DNA of 34,207 bases from a virus, in the IMG/VR virus record IMGVR_UViG_3300046751_000707, positions 1 to 34,207 of that record. One strand, given 5' to 3'. Positions 8,043 through 15,907 of this stretch are shown one piece after another (positions within the stretch are counted from its first letter, which is position 1; each line of letters starts with the position of its first letter). Made by a program: the position numbers and the translations under genes. Below the pieces are notes generated by a model. The model did not search any database, had not been told where the DNA came from, and was given only the letters and a program-made list of their open reading frames with translations.

Positions 8043-9486
8043 GTGGTCTGCCCTCAATATCTAAGCCCTGCGCAAAATCCCAATCGCCTGAGATGTTCAT
8101 GCGGGCGCGATGAAATCTGCCCTGAACCCGATGTTCACAAAAGCCTTCGTCTGTCAGGCTTGATGCTGTGTCAAAAGTCACTGCATCATCTTGCCTATCC
8201 CGCACGCCGACTTGCATTGTGACCGAACCATCTCTGAAATATGGAACCGTTCGCGCAACCAATGTGTGACGCCCATTTGTCAAAGTGAACTCACCGGTTT
8301 CAATAGTCGCCGGTAGTGGCTGGCCTGTGAAACCATAAATCTTTTTGTTTAGCGATCCACCAAACAAGAACGATCCACCTTTGAAAAGCGGGCTGTCTAA
8401 AGATGCAGGCAGGCTATCAATCGATGATGACAAATTATCAAGTGCTTCTAAGGTGTAACCGGCTGTAAAAAACGGCGCGATTAAATCTGCTTCAACTTCT
8501 GCATATGACCATTTGCCGACAGCATAGTTATAAATAAGAATTTTATCAGGCGTCCCGCCGACTGAGTCATTCGATACAAAAGACCAAGCGACAATCTGGT
8601 TCGTCGGGTCAATAGCGGCTGACATCTTATCAATATGCGCTGAGTTGAAATTGTCAAAAAACCACTTATTGACCTTTTCAGCCCCTATGGCATTGCTTTT
8701 CTGACCGTCGAAAGCGTAAAAGCCATCGTCTGACAAATAGAAAACCAGCCTGCCGATTGATGCTACTGATCCGGCGTAATTACAGCCACGCGCATTTTCA
8801 ATACGATCGATCTGATAGATCAATGGGCTACCAACATAGGTCGCTGTCGCGATCCCGCGTTCTAGCAAAATTACAGCGTAAGAACCGCCAACCAGACCAG
8901 TGATAGCACCAGCATCAACGATATCCTGAAAGTCAGATTGGTTTGTTCCGGTCGTCCATCCGGTTTCATCGTTGATCGCAGACCAACGTGTTCTGAACGG
9001 CACGCGCCCGCTACCTTCGTCAATATTAGCAAGCCAGACCTGATCGCGAACGACTGCGATAAAGTCTGCTTTTGGCGGCGAGTTAGCCACATCGGCGAAA
9101 GCTGATGAACTGCCAAGCGTCCACTTTTGTAAAGTCTCGCCAATACCGCCTGCCGCGATAACGCTTGTGCCAAACTGGACAAACCGCCACTTTTCTTTAG
9201 ATGTCAGGCTATAGCCGCCACCTTTACTTTTGTCATCCAACGCATTTGTGCCAGCGTTAAATGCGTATAACTTGCCAGAGTCGCCGGCAAACAAACTGAC
9301 ATTGTCAGCATTATCTTTTGCCGCAAAAATGCCTTTTAACTCATTTGTGGCGGCATTTGATACTGCCTCAAACGAATTAAGCCCGCGATAGCCTGCGGCG
9401 GCTGGAATTACGTTTTTTGCTACTGTTTCGCCTTTGTTATTCAAGTCGGGCTGATCCGGTAGCCACCCACCACTAAAACCAATCAT
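8029..9486 (-). CDS. Tail-hub / DNA-stabilisation protein with a beta-propeller-like fold
   Basis: The start at 9486 (MIGFSGGWLPDQPDL) overlaps the previous stop by ATGA. The 485-aa product has repeated short WA/W-K strands (KWRFVQFGTSVIAAGG, VWLANIDEGSG, RLVFYLSDDGFYAFDG, KWSYAEVEADLIAPF), as in proteins that close the neck of podoviruses after packaging, of which P22 gp10 is the best known. DNA packaged through the portal would be held by this ring until infection. Assignment rests on strand pattern and its place after the adaptor gene. Confidence 0.68.
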   Translation of the reverse strand: MIGFSGGWLPDQPDLNNKGETVAKNVIPAAAGYRGLNSFEAVSNAATNELKGIFAAKDNADNVSLFAGDSGKLYAFNAGTNALDDKSKGGGYSLTSKEKWRFVQFGTSVIAAGGIGETLQKWTLGSSSAFADVANSPPKADFIAVVRDQVWLANIDEGSGRVPFRTRWSAINDETGWTTGTNQSDFQDIVDAGAITGLVGGSYAVILLERGIATATYVGSPLIYQIDRIENARGCNYAGSVASIGRLVFYLSDDGFYAFDGQKSNAIGAEKVNKWFFDNFNSAHIDKMSAAIDPTNQIVAWSFVSNDSVGGTPDKILIYNYAVGKWSYAEVEADLIAPFFTAGYTLEALDNLSSSIDSLPASLDSPLFKGGSFLFGGSLNKKIYGFTGQPLPATIETGEFTLTNGRHTLVARTVPYFRDGSVTMQVGVRDRQDDAVTFDTASSLTDEGFCEHRVQGRFHRARMNISGDWDFAQGLDIEGRPLGRR

Positions 9487-10208
9487 TGCTGTAACCAAAC
9501 CTCTGTGCCTGCCGAAACTTGACTCCACACTTCAGAGCCAGCCGTGATGTCTGTCCAAGTTTCCGAACCAACGCCAACCAATGACCAATCTTCACCAAGC
9601 ACTTTGCCAACAACGGTGCCAGACACTGCGCACGCGCCTGTCGCTGTCATTGCAAATTCAGCAACCGGTGATGCAGATGTTGATGCGCTTGTATCGACCG
9701 AAGCCGATGCCGTGATGACAATATTTGCCGAAGCCGAAACGGTTGCTGATGTGCTGGCGCTTGCTACTAGCTGGCGAACTGGTGTTGCTGACGCTGTTGC
9801 TGTAGCTGTTACCGAAGCGCTGGCAACCGGTATCTTGATTGCTGTGGCTGTGGCACTTACTGAGCCAACCGAAGCAACCGATGCCGCCATCTGAACGATG
9901 CGAGTCGGCGTTGCTGTAGCTGTTGCCGATGTTGAAACTGTTGCCTCAACTTCGATTGCAAAGACCAGTTCAGCCGTTGCCGTTGCAGACGTTGCCGCCG
10001 TTGCGGATGCCTGCAAAACAGCAAGTGAAGTCAGCGCATCTAAGTTGCCATAACTGTCTAGCTGTTCAAGCGTTCCCCAACTATCAAGCTGGTCAAGCGT
10101 AGGGTTTGACCATTCGACTTTGTGCAGATCAGCATCGGTGTCAAGACTTCCAACAATGCTATCAAGCGCTGTTGTAATCTGGTCAAGATTCGGAATACCC
10201 AATGCCAT
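9483..10208 (-). CDS. Low-complexity Ala/Ser/Thr-rich virion protein
   Basis: GAGGGC precedes the ATG at 10208. Residues 1-60 contain a WGTLEQLDSYGNLDAL-type repeat (LDQLDSWGTLEQLDSYGNLD). Residues about 65-190 are almost only A, S, T and V in ATATA/SASVT patterns. The C-terminus repeats GSETWTDITAGSEVWSQVSA three times. The extended Ala/Ser/Thr body suggests a stiff surface fibre or decoration, possibly glycosylated, but no family is recognised. The DNA is correspondingly repetitive. Confidence 0.6.
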   Translation of the reverse strand: MALGIPNLDQITTALDSIVGSLDTDADLHKVEWSNPTLDQLDSWGTLEQLDSYGNLDALTSLAVLQASATAATSATATAELVFAIEVEATVSTSATATATPTRIVQMAASVASVGSVSATATAIKIPVASASVTATATASATPVRQLVASASTSATVSASANIVITASASVDTSASTSASPVAEFAMTATGACAVSGTVVGKVLGEDWSLVGVGSETWTDITAGSEVWSQVSAGTEVWLQQ

Positions 10209-10219
10209 TGATTAGCCCT

Positions 10220-10606
10220 CTAAGCGGCTGTGATGGTCAGTGAGCCGCTTGCTATTTTAAGAATATCGCCCGAACCGATTGCTTTGCTTTGCGTAAAGCT
10301 ACCGTGAAAAAGCTGATTGCCTGATGATGAGGCATCGTAGATAGCCCAATGGGAAATTGTACCCCATGAGCCTGATGCGGCGTCAAATTCGACGGCGGCA
10401 TTGCTTGATATGGAACCGCCTGATGCGGCGGCAAAGGTCACAGCTTTTCGTGAATAGTTGTTGCCCGATAGTTCAGTGCCGCCGTTATCATCGCCCATCG
10501 ATCCTGTTGATAGGCCGACATAAACCGCAGATGGCGCAGATGTTGAACTTGTGCCGGTGAAGTGTGATAAGAAAACGTTCTCTAAATAATCGCTCATTGC
10601 TGACAT
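10220..10606 (-). CDS. Tail-fibre-like structural protein (128 aa)
   Basis: AGGAGC precedes the ATG at 10606. The protein begins with an amphipathic helix (MSDYLENVFLSHF), then the beta-rich body has APSAVYVGLSTG, NGGTELSGNNYSRKAV, WGTISHWAIYDA and ends GSLTITAA. I recall this architecture in the small 'phage tail fibre/head decoration' proteins present in many siphoviruses and podoviruses. It lies between the adaptor and the low-complexity protein, so it is probably part of the neck or capsid surface. Confidence 0.68.
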   Translation of the reverse strand: MSAMSDYLENVFLSHFTGTSSTSAPSAVYVGLSTGSMGDDNGGTELSGNNYSRKAVTFAAASGGSISSNAAVEFDAASGSWGTISHWAIYDASSSGNQLFHGSFTQSKAIGSGDILKIASGSLTITAA

Positions 10607-10615
10607 GATATGCTC

Positions 10616-11254
10616 CTACGCGCTAGCATTTTGGCGTTGATAAATTGACTGCATTTGAAGCGTGCCTGTGCCGTAATGTGCGCGCTGTTCGTCTTTCTGG
10701 ATTTCGGCAATCGCTCTGGTGAACTTCGTGTCGTAAATTTGCGCACGCTGTTCATCCATTAGATATGTGTATGCTTCTGAGAGCGCCCCAGCTAAATAAG
10801 CGTCTGGATGGCGGGACAGAACATTGTTTGTGACGTTGCTGTCTGAAAGCGCAGTTAGGCTTCCAATATAAACGATTTCGGCAGTGTAGGTGTCATCCGG
10901 CACAGGCCGCATTTTTAACTCTGCACCAATGATCGAATATGCTTGCGGCTTGCCACTTGATCCGGTTGCATAATCTGTATCAAGCGCGGTCGGGCTTTTA
11001 TACTCAAGCACAGTGATCGGGCTTGTGTTTAATTTTACTTCGCGGATTTCTCTCATATCGGTCGGCAATGCGATAAACTCATCGCCGGTTGTAAGCGTAG
11101 CTGTTGCACGCTTTTCCTGTGAACGTGTTTCCAACTCGCGCGACAGACGGCCTTCAGCCAAAGCAATAAAGTCTGGAATCTGTGCCGTTAGGTCACTACG
11201 CGCCAAGAAGTTAGCCACAGCCGTTTGCAGTTCTGCATATGTTGAGATGCTCAT
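10616..11254 (-). CDS. Head-tail adaptor protein
   Basis: The ATG at 11254 overlaps the previous stop by ATGA. The 212-aa product opens with TYAELQTAVANFLARSDL and IPDFIALAEGRLSRELETR, the helical bundle of the podoviral adaptor family (SU10-type, related to P22 gp4 in role). Its middle forms a beta extension (FIALPTDMREIREVKL, AYSIIGAELKMRPVP) and its end has a helix with LSEAYTYLMDEQRAQIYDTKF. This protein would form the ring under the portal that connects it to the tail hub. Confidence 0.78.
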   Translation of the reverse strand: MSISTYAELQTAVANFLARSDLTAQIPDFIALAEGRLSRELETRSQEKRATATLTTGDEFIALPTDMREIREVKLNTSPITVLEYKSPTALDTDYATGSSGKPQAYSIIGAELKMRPVPDDTYTAEIVYIGSLTALSDSNVTNNVLSRHPDAYLAGALSEAYTYLMDEQRAQIYDTKFTRAIAEIQKDEQRAHYGTGTLQMQSIYQRQNASA

Positions 11255-11577
11255 AGGCGTCCACCACTTGTCCTAAAAAACCGGTTTTCTGGATCGTTTA
11301 ACCAACGCTTCCATGCCTTCGGATTGTCACGCATGTCGCCATATTTTTCACGCAACTGCATGTAGATGATCGATGGGATTTCAGCGACTTTCTGATGATG
11401 CGCTTGGGTGTTGCCAATTAGTTTGCCATACTCCCAATCGTTTGCTTGCCGCTTATTAGCTTCGATCAGGCCATCAACATTTTGCTGTGACTCAATAATC
11501 ATCTTGCCATCGTCGACATCGTGCAGATAAGTCGTTTTGCCTGTTTCCGCATTTTGCGAAACAATTCTTTTGCCCAT
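11251..11577 (-). CDS. Small conserved head protein after the capsid gene (108 aa)
   Basis: GAGGT precedes the ATG. The product contains TTYLHDVDDGKMIIE, then YGKLIGNTQAHHQKVAEIPS and ends AWKRWLNDPENRFFRTSGG. I recall this last phrase from small proteins immediately downstream of the capsid gene in many podoviruses; it has no established activity. It is separated from the capsid gene by the terminator at 11598-11623, so its expression should be lower than that of the capsid unless the terminator leaks. Confidence 0.7.
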   Translation of the reverse strand: MGKRIVSQNAETGKTTYLHDVDDGKMIIESQQNVDGLIEANKRQANDWEYGKLIGNTQAHHQKVAEIPSIIYMQLREKYGDMRDNPKAWKRWLNDPENRFFRTSGGRL

Positions 11578-11597
11578 CTTAAAACCTCAATTTTGCA

Positions 11598-11623
11598 ATA
11601 AAAAAAGGCGACCGAAGCCGCCT
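11598..11623 (-). terminator. Rho-independent terminator after the major capsid gene
   Basis: On the minus strand a 7-bp stem AGGCGGC / GTCGCCT (one G-U pair) closes a TTCG tetraloop and is followed by seven or more T residues. It lies 27 nt after the capsid stop codon and before the next late gene, so it probably lowers downstream expression relative to the capsid. Confidence 0.85.
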
Positions 11624-11649
11624 CTTTTCGATGTTTATTAAAGTGCTAT

Positions 11650-12866
11650 TTAAGCACCTGACAGGCCGATAACTGCGGCATGCGCTTTAGGTGCTTTGAC
11701 CTTCAGTGACCATTCACAAATGATCTGGCGCTTTTCTGCGTCACCTGTTGCGGCAATTTCGTTTTCAGCGAAGTTGCGACCATTAAGTGTGCTGATGCAC
11801 ACATAATCAGGATCGATCAGGAACAGCTTGTCGTCAGACATAAAGCGCGAAGGCGTAATGTCCAAAGTGCCAAAGTCAGTCATATAGACTGACACGGCAC
11901 CTGTAAATTGCGGCAGTTTTGATGCTGTCGCATTCACCTGATTTGTGACCATATTAGTGCCAGCTTGTGCCAGATCAGAGATGTTGGCGCGGTTAGTAGC
12001 ATCACACACAAGCATGCGTGGGTTGCCACCGTCCTGCCATGCCTGTGTCATAGCATTGTCAATTTTGGCAAGAGTCAAAGCGGCTTCTGTACCTGTCAGA
12101 TCAGCAGTGTCAGAACCGTCGCCGGTTGCAAAGCTGATGTCTGATGGTGATGCGTCGCCGTTTGTGATCCATGTGATCAAAGTCGCAGATTTGCGCGGCT
12201 CTGATGCAGATTTTGCAACGTTAAGGTCGCCAACGATTTTTTCAATATCGCGACGAAGCTCAAGTCCTTTTAGAACCTTTTGGTCGTTTGCCTTCAATCA
12301 AGATCGCTAATCTTGATCCGTCTTTCGACTGCCCTGTCTTTCGATCAGGGACGAGACTATATCATCACCCGCGTTTGCGGGGTTGGGCGCTTCCACCGCG
12401 CTTGCGGTGTACTCCTTACGGATAGTCGTTGAACCTTCCCCCTGTGGGGGCTTGGCTGCTGATTGCCATATCCTTACAGACTTAGGTTTCCCAGCAATTC
12501 ACCCAATTTTACTTGCGCTTAATGGTAGGTTAAACCATTGTTAATTAACGCAACCTCAGAATCGCGACCCGCTTTGCTGACGCTATCCAAAGTTTTACTG
12601 ATCAAATACCCTTTTTGTGAGATTTGATGATAGTTACCCATCCGGACTGTGGCTGTTACGCCAGTATCCGACATATCAGCTCCTTCCTGTACGGAATTTT
12701 GTCCCGCGGCAGAAAGCTCCTGAACTTGCCATTCAGTGAAAATACCGTTGCTTGTTTCTTTGTTAGCGGCGGTAAAGATTGGGGTTTCGTCGGAATCAAT
12801 CTTATAGATGATGTCCGCAAGTGTTTCGCGTTCGCCGACGGCGGTTGCGGTGGTTGCTGTAGCCAT
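11650..12866 (-). CDS. Major capsid protein, split by a group I intron (exons 12866-12548 and 12284-11650)
   Basis: Exon 1 starts at an ATG with AAAGGAGG upstream; exon 2 ends with stop at 11650. The unspliced frame hits a stop at 12519 inside the intron. Removing 12547-12285 joins GCG T and AC CAA so that the protein reads DSEVA-Y-QKVLKGLELRRDIE, which restores the phrase EVAYQ...KGxELKRDME I expect in the DUF5309-type capsid family. The spliced gene is 954 nt, 317 aa. Exon 1 carries the N-terminal arm and MGNYHQISQKGYLISKTLD; exon 2 carries ATLITWITNGD and PRMLVCDATNR. Family and HK97 fold are assigned from memory. Exon sum is an exact multiple of three, supporting the splice sites. Confidence 0.85.
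12285..12547 (-). ncRNA. Group I intron (ORF-less, subgroup IA-like) in the capsid gene
   Basis: The catalytic core can be drawn on the minus strand. P1: exon TTGCGT (12553-12548) pairs with the guide GCGCAA (12518-12513), with the obligatory U-G pair at the splice site. P3: TTGGGTG (12506-12500) pairs with CGCCCAA (12389-12383). P4: TGCTG (12496-12492) pairs with CAGCA (12461-12457). P7: GACTAT (12427-12422) pairs with ATAGTC (12360-12355). P8: CCCCGC closed by GCGGG (12382-12368). Two extra hairpins between P7 and P3 (TCC-GTAA-GGA and CACCGC-AAGC-GCGGTG) are a mark of subgroup IA. P3 and P7 interlock as a pseudoknot. The intron ends at G 12285. It has no room for a homing endonuclease. P9-side hairpins (CCCTG..CAGGG; GTC-GAAA-GAC) follow P7. 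Confidence 0.93.
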
Positions 12867-12883
12867 TATGGCCTCCTTTGAGT

Positions 12884-13903
12884 TTAACCAAGTAAGAGAT
12901 TAACCGCAGATTCAATACTGCGTTCTGTGTCCAGACGTTTGCGCAACTCGCGCTTGCGCCTGCTCTGGCTTTCACCTTTAGTTTTCGGAGCGCCCGCTTT
13001 TGCCATCTTCGGTGCTTTACGCACCCGCTTTTTAGCTGTGGTGGCTTTTTCATCTAACTGACTAAGCCGCCATGAATCATACAAAGCTTTGACCGCACGA
13101 TGATCTGAAGCCTGCTTGACTTCTTCTTCTGTGTAGCCAATCGTTTTGGCGTATGCGATGACCTTTTGACGTTCGCTTTCACGAACTTTTTCATCACGCC
13201 AAGCCGGTATAACGTCCAGCATTCGCTCTGCCTCATTAGCTAAATGAGCCTGATAGCGATGTTGCTGTTCCGCGCTTTGCTCTTTGGCAATGCGTTGCTG
13301 TTCAACTTGCACATTTCGCAGATGTTCTTTTCGCTCATTGTGCAACCGAACTGCGTCGGCATATTCCATTGGTTCTAACTGTTGCTTGAGGCTATTCCAA
13401 TCCGGCTCTTGACCGGCGCTGGCTTGTAGCATTTCACTCAACTGGTTTAAGCCAATCGCATACTGATCCCGCATTTGCTTCGTTTCAGCCGCTTCGGCCT
13501 CAATCGATTTGCGTTCTTCTGCAAGATTTTGCATGCGTTTTGTGAACGCACTTTGTCTCTGATAACCGGCTAATGCTTCGTCAAGCGTGACCTCTATTTC
13601 TTGACCGTCAACTTTTACGGTGTGAAAAACAGGTTGCTCGTCATCTGCATCATCTTCATCGTCGTCAAAGGCATCTTCCTCATCATCTTCATATTCAGAT
13701 TCTTCGGCTTCAGCTTCGGTTTCATCTTCCGAATCTTCTGCATCAAAATCTTCATAGTCAGCGTCAGAGGGTTGAACATCAGCATCGGCTGGCTGTTCTG
13801 CGGCAAGTTGCTCGTCTGGTTTTTCTGTTACAGAATCCATCAAAAGCGAAGCCGCTTCATTCAAAGAATAATTGCTGGTTTCCGGTGTGGAATTGTCAGC
13901 CAT
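12884..13903 (-). CDS. Capsid scaffolding protein
   Basis: AGGTGA precedes the ATG. The 339-aa protein lies directly upstream of the capsid gene, the usual scaffold position. Residues 1-90 are highly acidic and disordered (runs of D/E). Residues 95-125 contain a small conserved segment (HTVKVDGQEIEVTLDEAL then GYQRQSAFTKRMQ) frequent in podoviral scaffolds. The middle is a long coiled coil, and residues about 285-320 are strongly basic (KKRVRKAPKMAKAGAPKTKG), suitable for binding the capsid's inner face. It is expected to guide shell assembly and leave before packaging. No protease motif is seen. Confidence 0.8.
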   Translation of the reverse strand: MADNSTPETSNYSLNEAASLLMDSVTEKPDEQLAAEQPADADVQPSDADYEDFDAEDSEDETEAEAEESEYEDDEEDAFDDDEDDADDEQPVFHTVKVDGQEIEVTLDEALAGYQRQSAFTKRMQNLAEERKSIEAEAAETKQMRDQYAIGLNQLSEMLQASAGQEPDWNSLKQQLEPMEYADAVRLHNERKEHLRNVQVEQQRIAKEQSAEQQHRYQAHLANEAERMLDVIPAWRDEKVRESERQKVIAYAKTIGYTEEEVKQASDHRAVKALYDSWRLSQLDEKATTAKKRVRKAPKMAKAGAPKTKGESQSRRKRELRKRLDTERSIESAVNLLLG

Positions 13904-13911
13904 AAAATCAC

Positions 13912-14175
13912 CTATTTGTTATGTTGATCCAAATTCGCCTGTGCCAGTTTGCCGGTGTCGACAACCGTTTTCAGATGCGCTTTGACGCCTTCCAACGCCT
14001 GACACAGATTATAGATACGCTCACGCGCTTCAGTATCCGCGACTGCGGATTGACGCCACGCTTGCATAAATTCGTTTTCTAATACGTCAAATGCTTCGAC
14101 CAAAAGCGGGTCACGCAATAAGCGTTCAGCCTGCGCGCCACGGTCGCGATCTTCGTTCAGCTTGCCTTCGCGCAT
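13912..14175 (-). CDS. Small helical head-region protein (87 aa)
   Basis: The ATG at 14175 overlaps the preceding stop (TAATG). The product is all-helical: RLLRDPLLVEAFDVLENEF, then ARERIYNLCQALEGVKAHL. I recall proteins of this type between the portal and scaffold genes in many phages, sometimes described as head or DNA-binding accessory proteins with no tested activity. It is co-translated with the 427-aa protein upstream and lies 8 nt before the scaffold gene. Confidence 0.68.
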   Translation of the reverse strand: MREGKLNEDRDRGAQAERLLRDPLLVEAFDVLENEFMQAWRQSAVADTEARERIYNLCQALEGVKAHLKTVVDTGKLAQANLDQHNK

Positions 14176-15458
14176 TACAGCAAGCCCGACACTTTGCTGA
14201 AACCATCCAAGCCCATCGGCTTGCGATAATTAAGCGGGTTATAAGCAAAGCTGTCGACAAAGTTTCTGTTAGCCGCCGCGAAGTCAAAACCGGCTGGCAC
14301 ATTAGCTGGTGCATTATCCAGAGATGTCGCACGATAATAACGTTCGCCGCTAGTATCCCGCGTGCCTGTTTTGCGCTCTGACTTCATTTTGCAAGCTTGC
14401 AAATCTTCGTCAAATTCATAGCCGTCAGGACATTGATCTGTGCCTGTTAGCGGGTTTTGCTGTAAAGGCACAATCGGGTCATCATTATTATTGCGATTTG
14501 CATCATCTGCATTTGGTGCAAACTCCGGTCTGCCGGTATAGGTCGTGACCGGAAAGCCCATAAAGTCGCGGGTCGTATTAACGCCCATAATCTCACCGTT
14601 CTGGTTAAGAACAGGAACGCCACCAGCGCCAATGCCAGCCGCTATTTGATTGCCTAAAAAGCCGCGATCATCAAGCCGACGTACTTCTTCCAGATAGTCG
14701 TTGCCCTGACGCGCGTTGCCAGCCAGACTCATATAAAAGTCACGTTCTTCGGCATTAGCAAAGCCATCAGCCTGCGCCATTGCATCATCACCAGCATCAC
14801 GAATAACTTTGTCTTTATAGACATCCGGCCTGCCAGCTACCGTCAGATCAGTGATAGGGGTGCCACTACCCATATCATTAGTACCACCGCCCATAACAAC
14901 TGGTGCGGTTTGTGAAGTTTGTGAATTCACAGGCAAGCCAGTGCGCAGATCAATTTGACCGCCCTGCGATGCCGGTAGGTTCAAAAACTGTGACTGTGCA
15001 ACATTCGGGAGAACAGTATTTGGTGACATAGCCGCACGATCAGCCGCAAATCGCTCTAAAATTGGTGCGTCATTATTGTTGCTCTGTGCCTGCGCTTGCT
15101 GGTTTGCAACCGCCATCTGTGCTTGCTGGCGAAATGAATTTTCTCTTGCGTCAGCTAATTGCGCTTGTGCCGCTTCTGCCGCCGCTTGCTGTCGTGCGGC
15201 TTGCTCTACGCGGGCGCGCTGTTCACCAGCCTGTCGCTGTGCTTCGGCCTGTGCGGCCTGATTGTTTCTATTATTGTCGCGATCATAAGCTTCCTGATTG
15301 CCAGAAAAGCGCGCAGAACCATCTTCAGCATTACCAAGAAACTCGCCGGTCGGCTGGCTATCGTTGCCGCCGCCAGAGTCATCGCTACCACCGCTACAAT
15401 GGCAAGTGAGGGTGTCGATAAACTCAAACTCCAATGTGTCTTTGTTTAGCTTAATCAT
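14175..15458 (-). CDS. Gln/Ala/Asn-rich virion-associated protein of unknown function (427 aa)
   Basis: Its ATG overlaps the GNAT stop by ATGA. Residues about 20-35 are Gly/Ser/Asp-rich with CHCSGGSDDSGG; 60-130 form a Gln/Ala-rich coiled coil (QAEAQRQAGEQRARVEQAA); the middle has turns and charged segments; near residue 345 there is DQCPDGYEFDEDLQACKMK, which resembles the short Cys-containing 'CPDGYxFdxxLxAC' element seen in phage structural proteins. No enzyme motif is visible. Its place between portal and scaffold suggests a head protein, but a role in ejection or packaging is also possible. Confidence 0.6.
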   Translation of the reverse strand: MIKLNKDTLEFEFIDTLTCHCSGGSDDSGGGNDSQPTGEFLGNAEDGSARFSGNQEAYDRDNNRNNQAAQAEAQRQAGEQRARVEQAARQQAAAEAAQAQLADARENSFRQQAQMAVANQQAQAQSNNNDAPILERFAADRAAMSPNTVLPNVAQSQFLNLPASQGGQIDLRTGLPVNSQTSQTAPVVMGGGTNDMGSGTPITDLTVAGRPDVYKDKVIRDAGDDAMAQADGFANAEERDFYMSLAGNARQGNDYLEEVRRLDDRGFLGNQIAAGIGAGGVPVLNQNGEIMGVNTTRDFMGFPVTTYTGRPEFAPNADDANRNNNDDPIVPLQQNPLTGTDQCPDGYEFDEDLQACKMKSERKTGTRDTSGERYYRATSLDNAPANVPAGFDFAAANRNFVDSFAYNPLNYRKPMGLDGFSKVSGLL

Positions 15459-15907
15459 GGTGCCGCCTTAAACGTACCGCCGACATGAGTGAACCCCATC
15501 CGGCTTAAAAGTTTGTGTGTTCTGTCAATATCCAAAGCTGTCGAAACGCCAATGCAGATTTCATTTGCACCAGCTTCTTTTGCCCAAGCGCGAAACGCAT
15601 TCAACAGACGAATGCCTGTGATCGTGCCGCGACGCTCTTTTTGCACATACCAAAGTTTGTCAGATGCGATTTTGTCATTGCCAAAATAATAAAGGCTAAT
15701 GTCGCCCATAATCATGCCGACCAACTCATCAGCGTCATAAGCGCAAAAGCCGAAATGCGTTTGCGGGTTATTAATATAACGCTCACCAAATCGGCGACAT
15801 TTATCTGTGCAATATTCTAAACCAGCGAATGCACCTTCAGCGTGCATTTCAGCACCCAAAGCGATCATCGCCGGAATGTCTTTCGCGGTCATTCGGCGGT
15901 AGATCAT
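15455..15907 (-). CDS. GNAT-family N-acetyltransferase
   Basis: The 150-aa product is one GNAT domain: MIYRRMTAKDIPAMIALGAEM at the start (strand-helix), the central strand LVGMIMGDIS, then KLWYVQKERRGTITGIRLL, which holds the acetyl-CoA pyrophosphate loop (RRGTITG in place of the usual R/Q-x-x-G-x-G/A), and a C-terminal RMGFTHVGGTFK. It overlaps the portal gene by ATGA and is translated with it. I recall GNAT enzymes in the structural operons of marine podoviruses; the substrate is unknown and might be a virion or host protein. Confidence 0.85.
   Translation of the reverse strand: MIYRRMTAKDIPAMIALGAEMHAEGAFAGLEYCTDKCRRFGERYINNPQTHFGFCAYDADELVGMIMGDISLYYFGNDKIASDKLWYVQKERRGTITGIRLLNAFRAWAKEAGANEICIGVSTALDIDRTHKLLSRMGFTHVGGTFKAAP

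Noticed and set aside
11650-12866. Two separate genes or a frameshifted capsid pseudogene
   Set aside because: The 263-nt spacer folds as a group I intron core, and the exons join exactly in frame. A frameshift or deletion would not create the P3, P7 and P8 pairings.
14091-15449. Several plus-strand frames antisense to the 427-aa protein
   Set aside because: They mirror the Gln/Ala-rich codons and carry Cys/Arg-rich nonsense-like sequence. The minus-strand gene has coupling at both ends.
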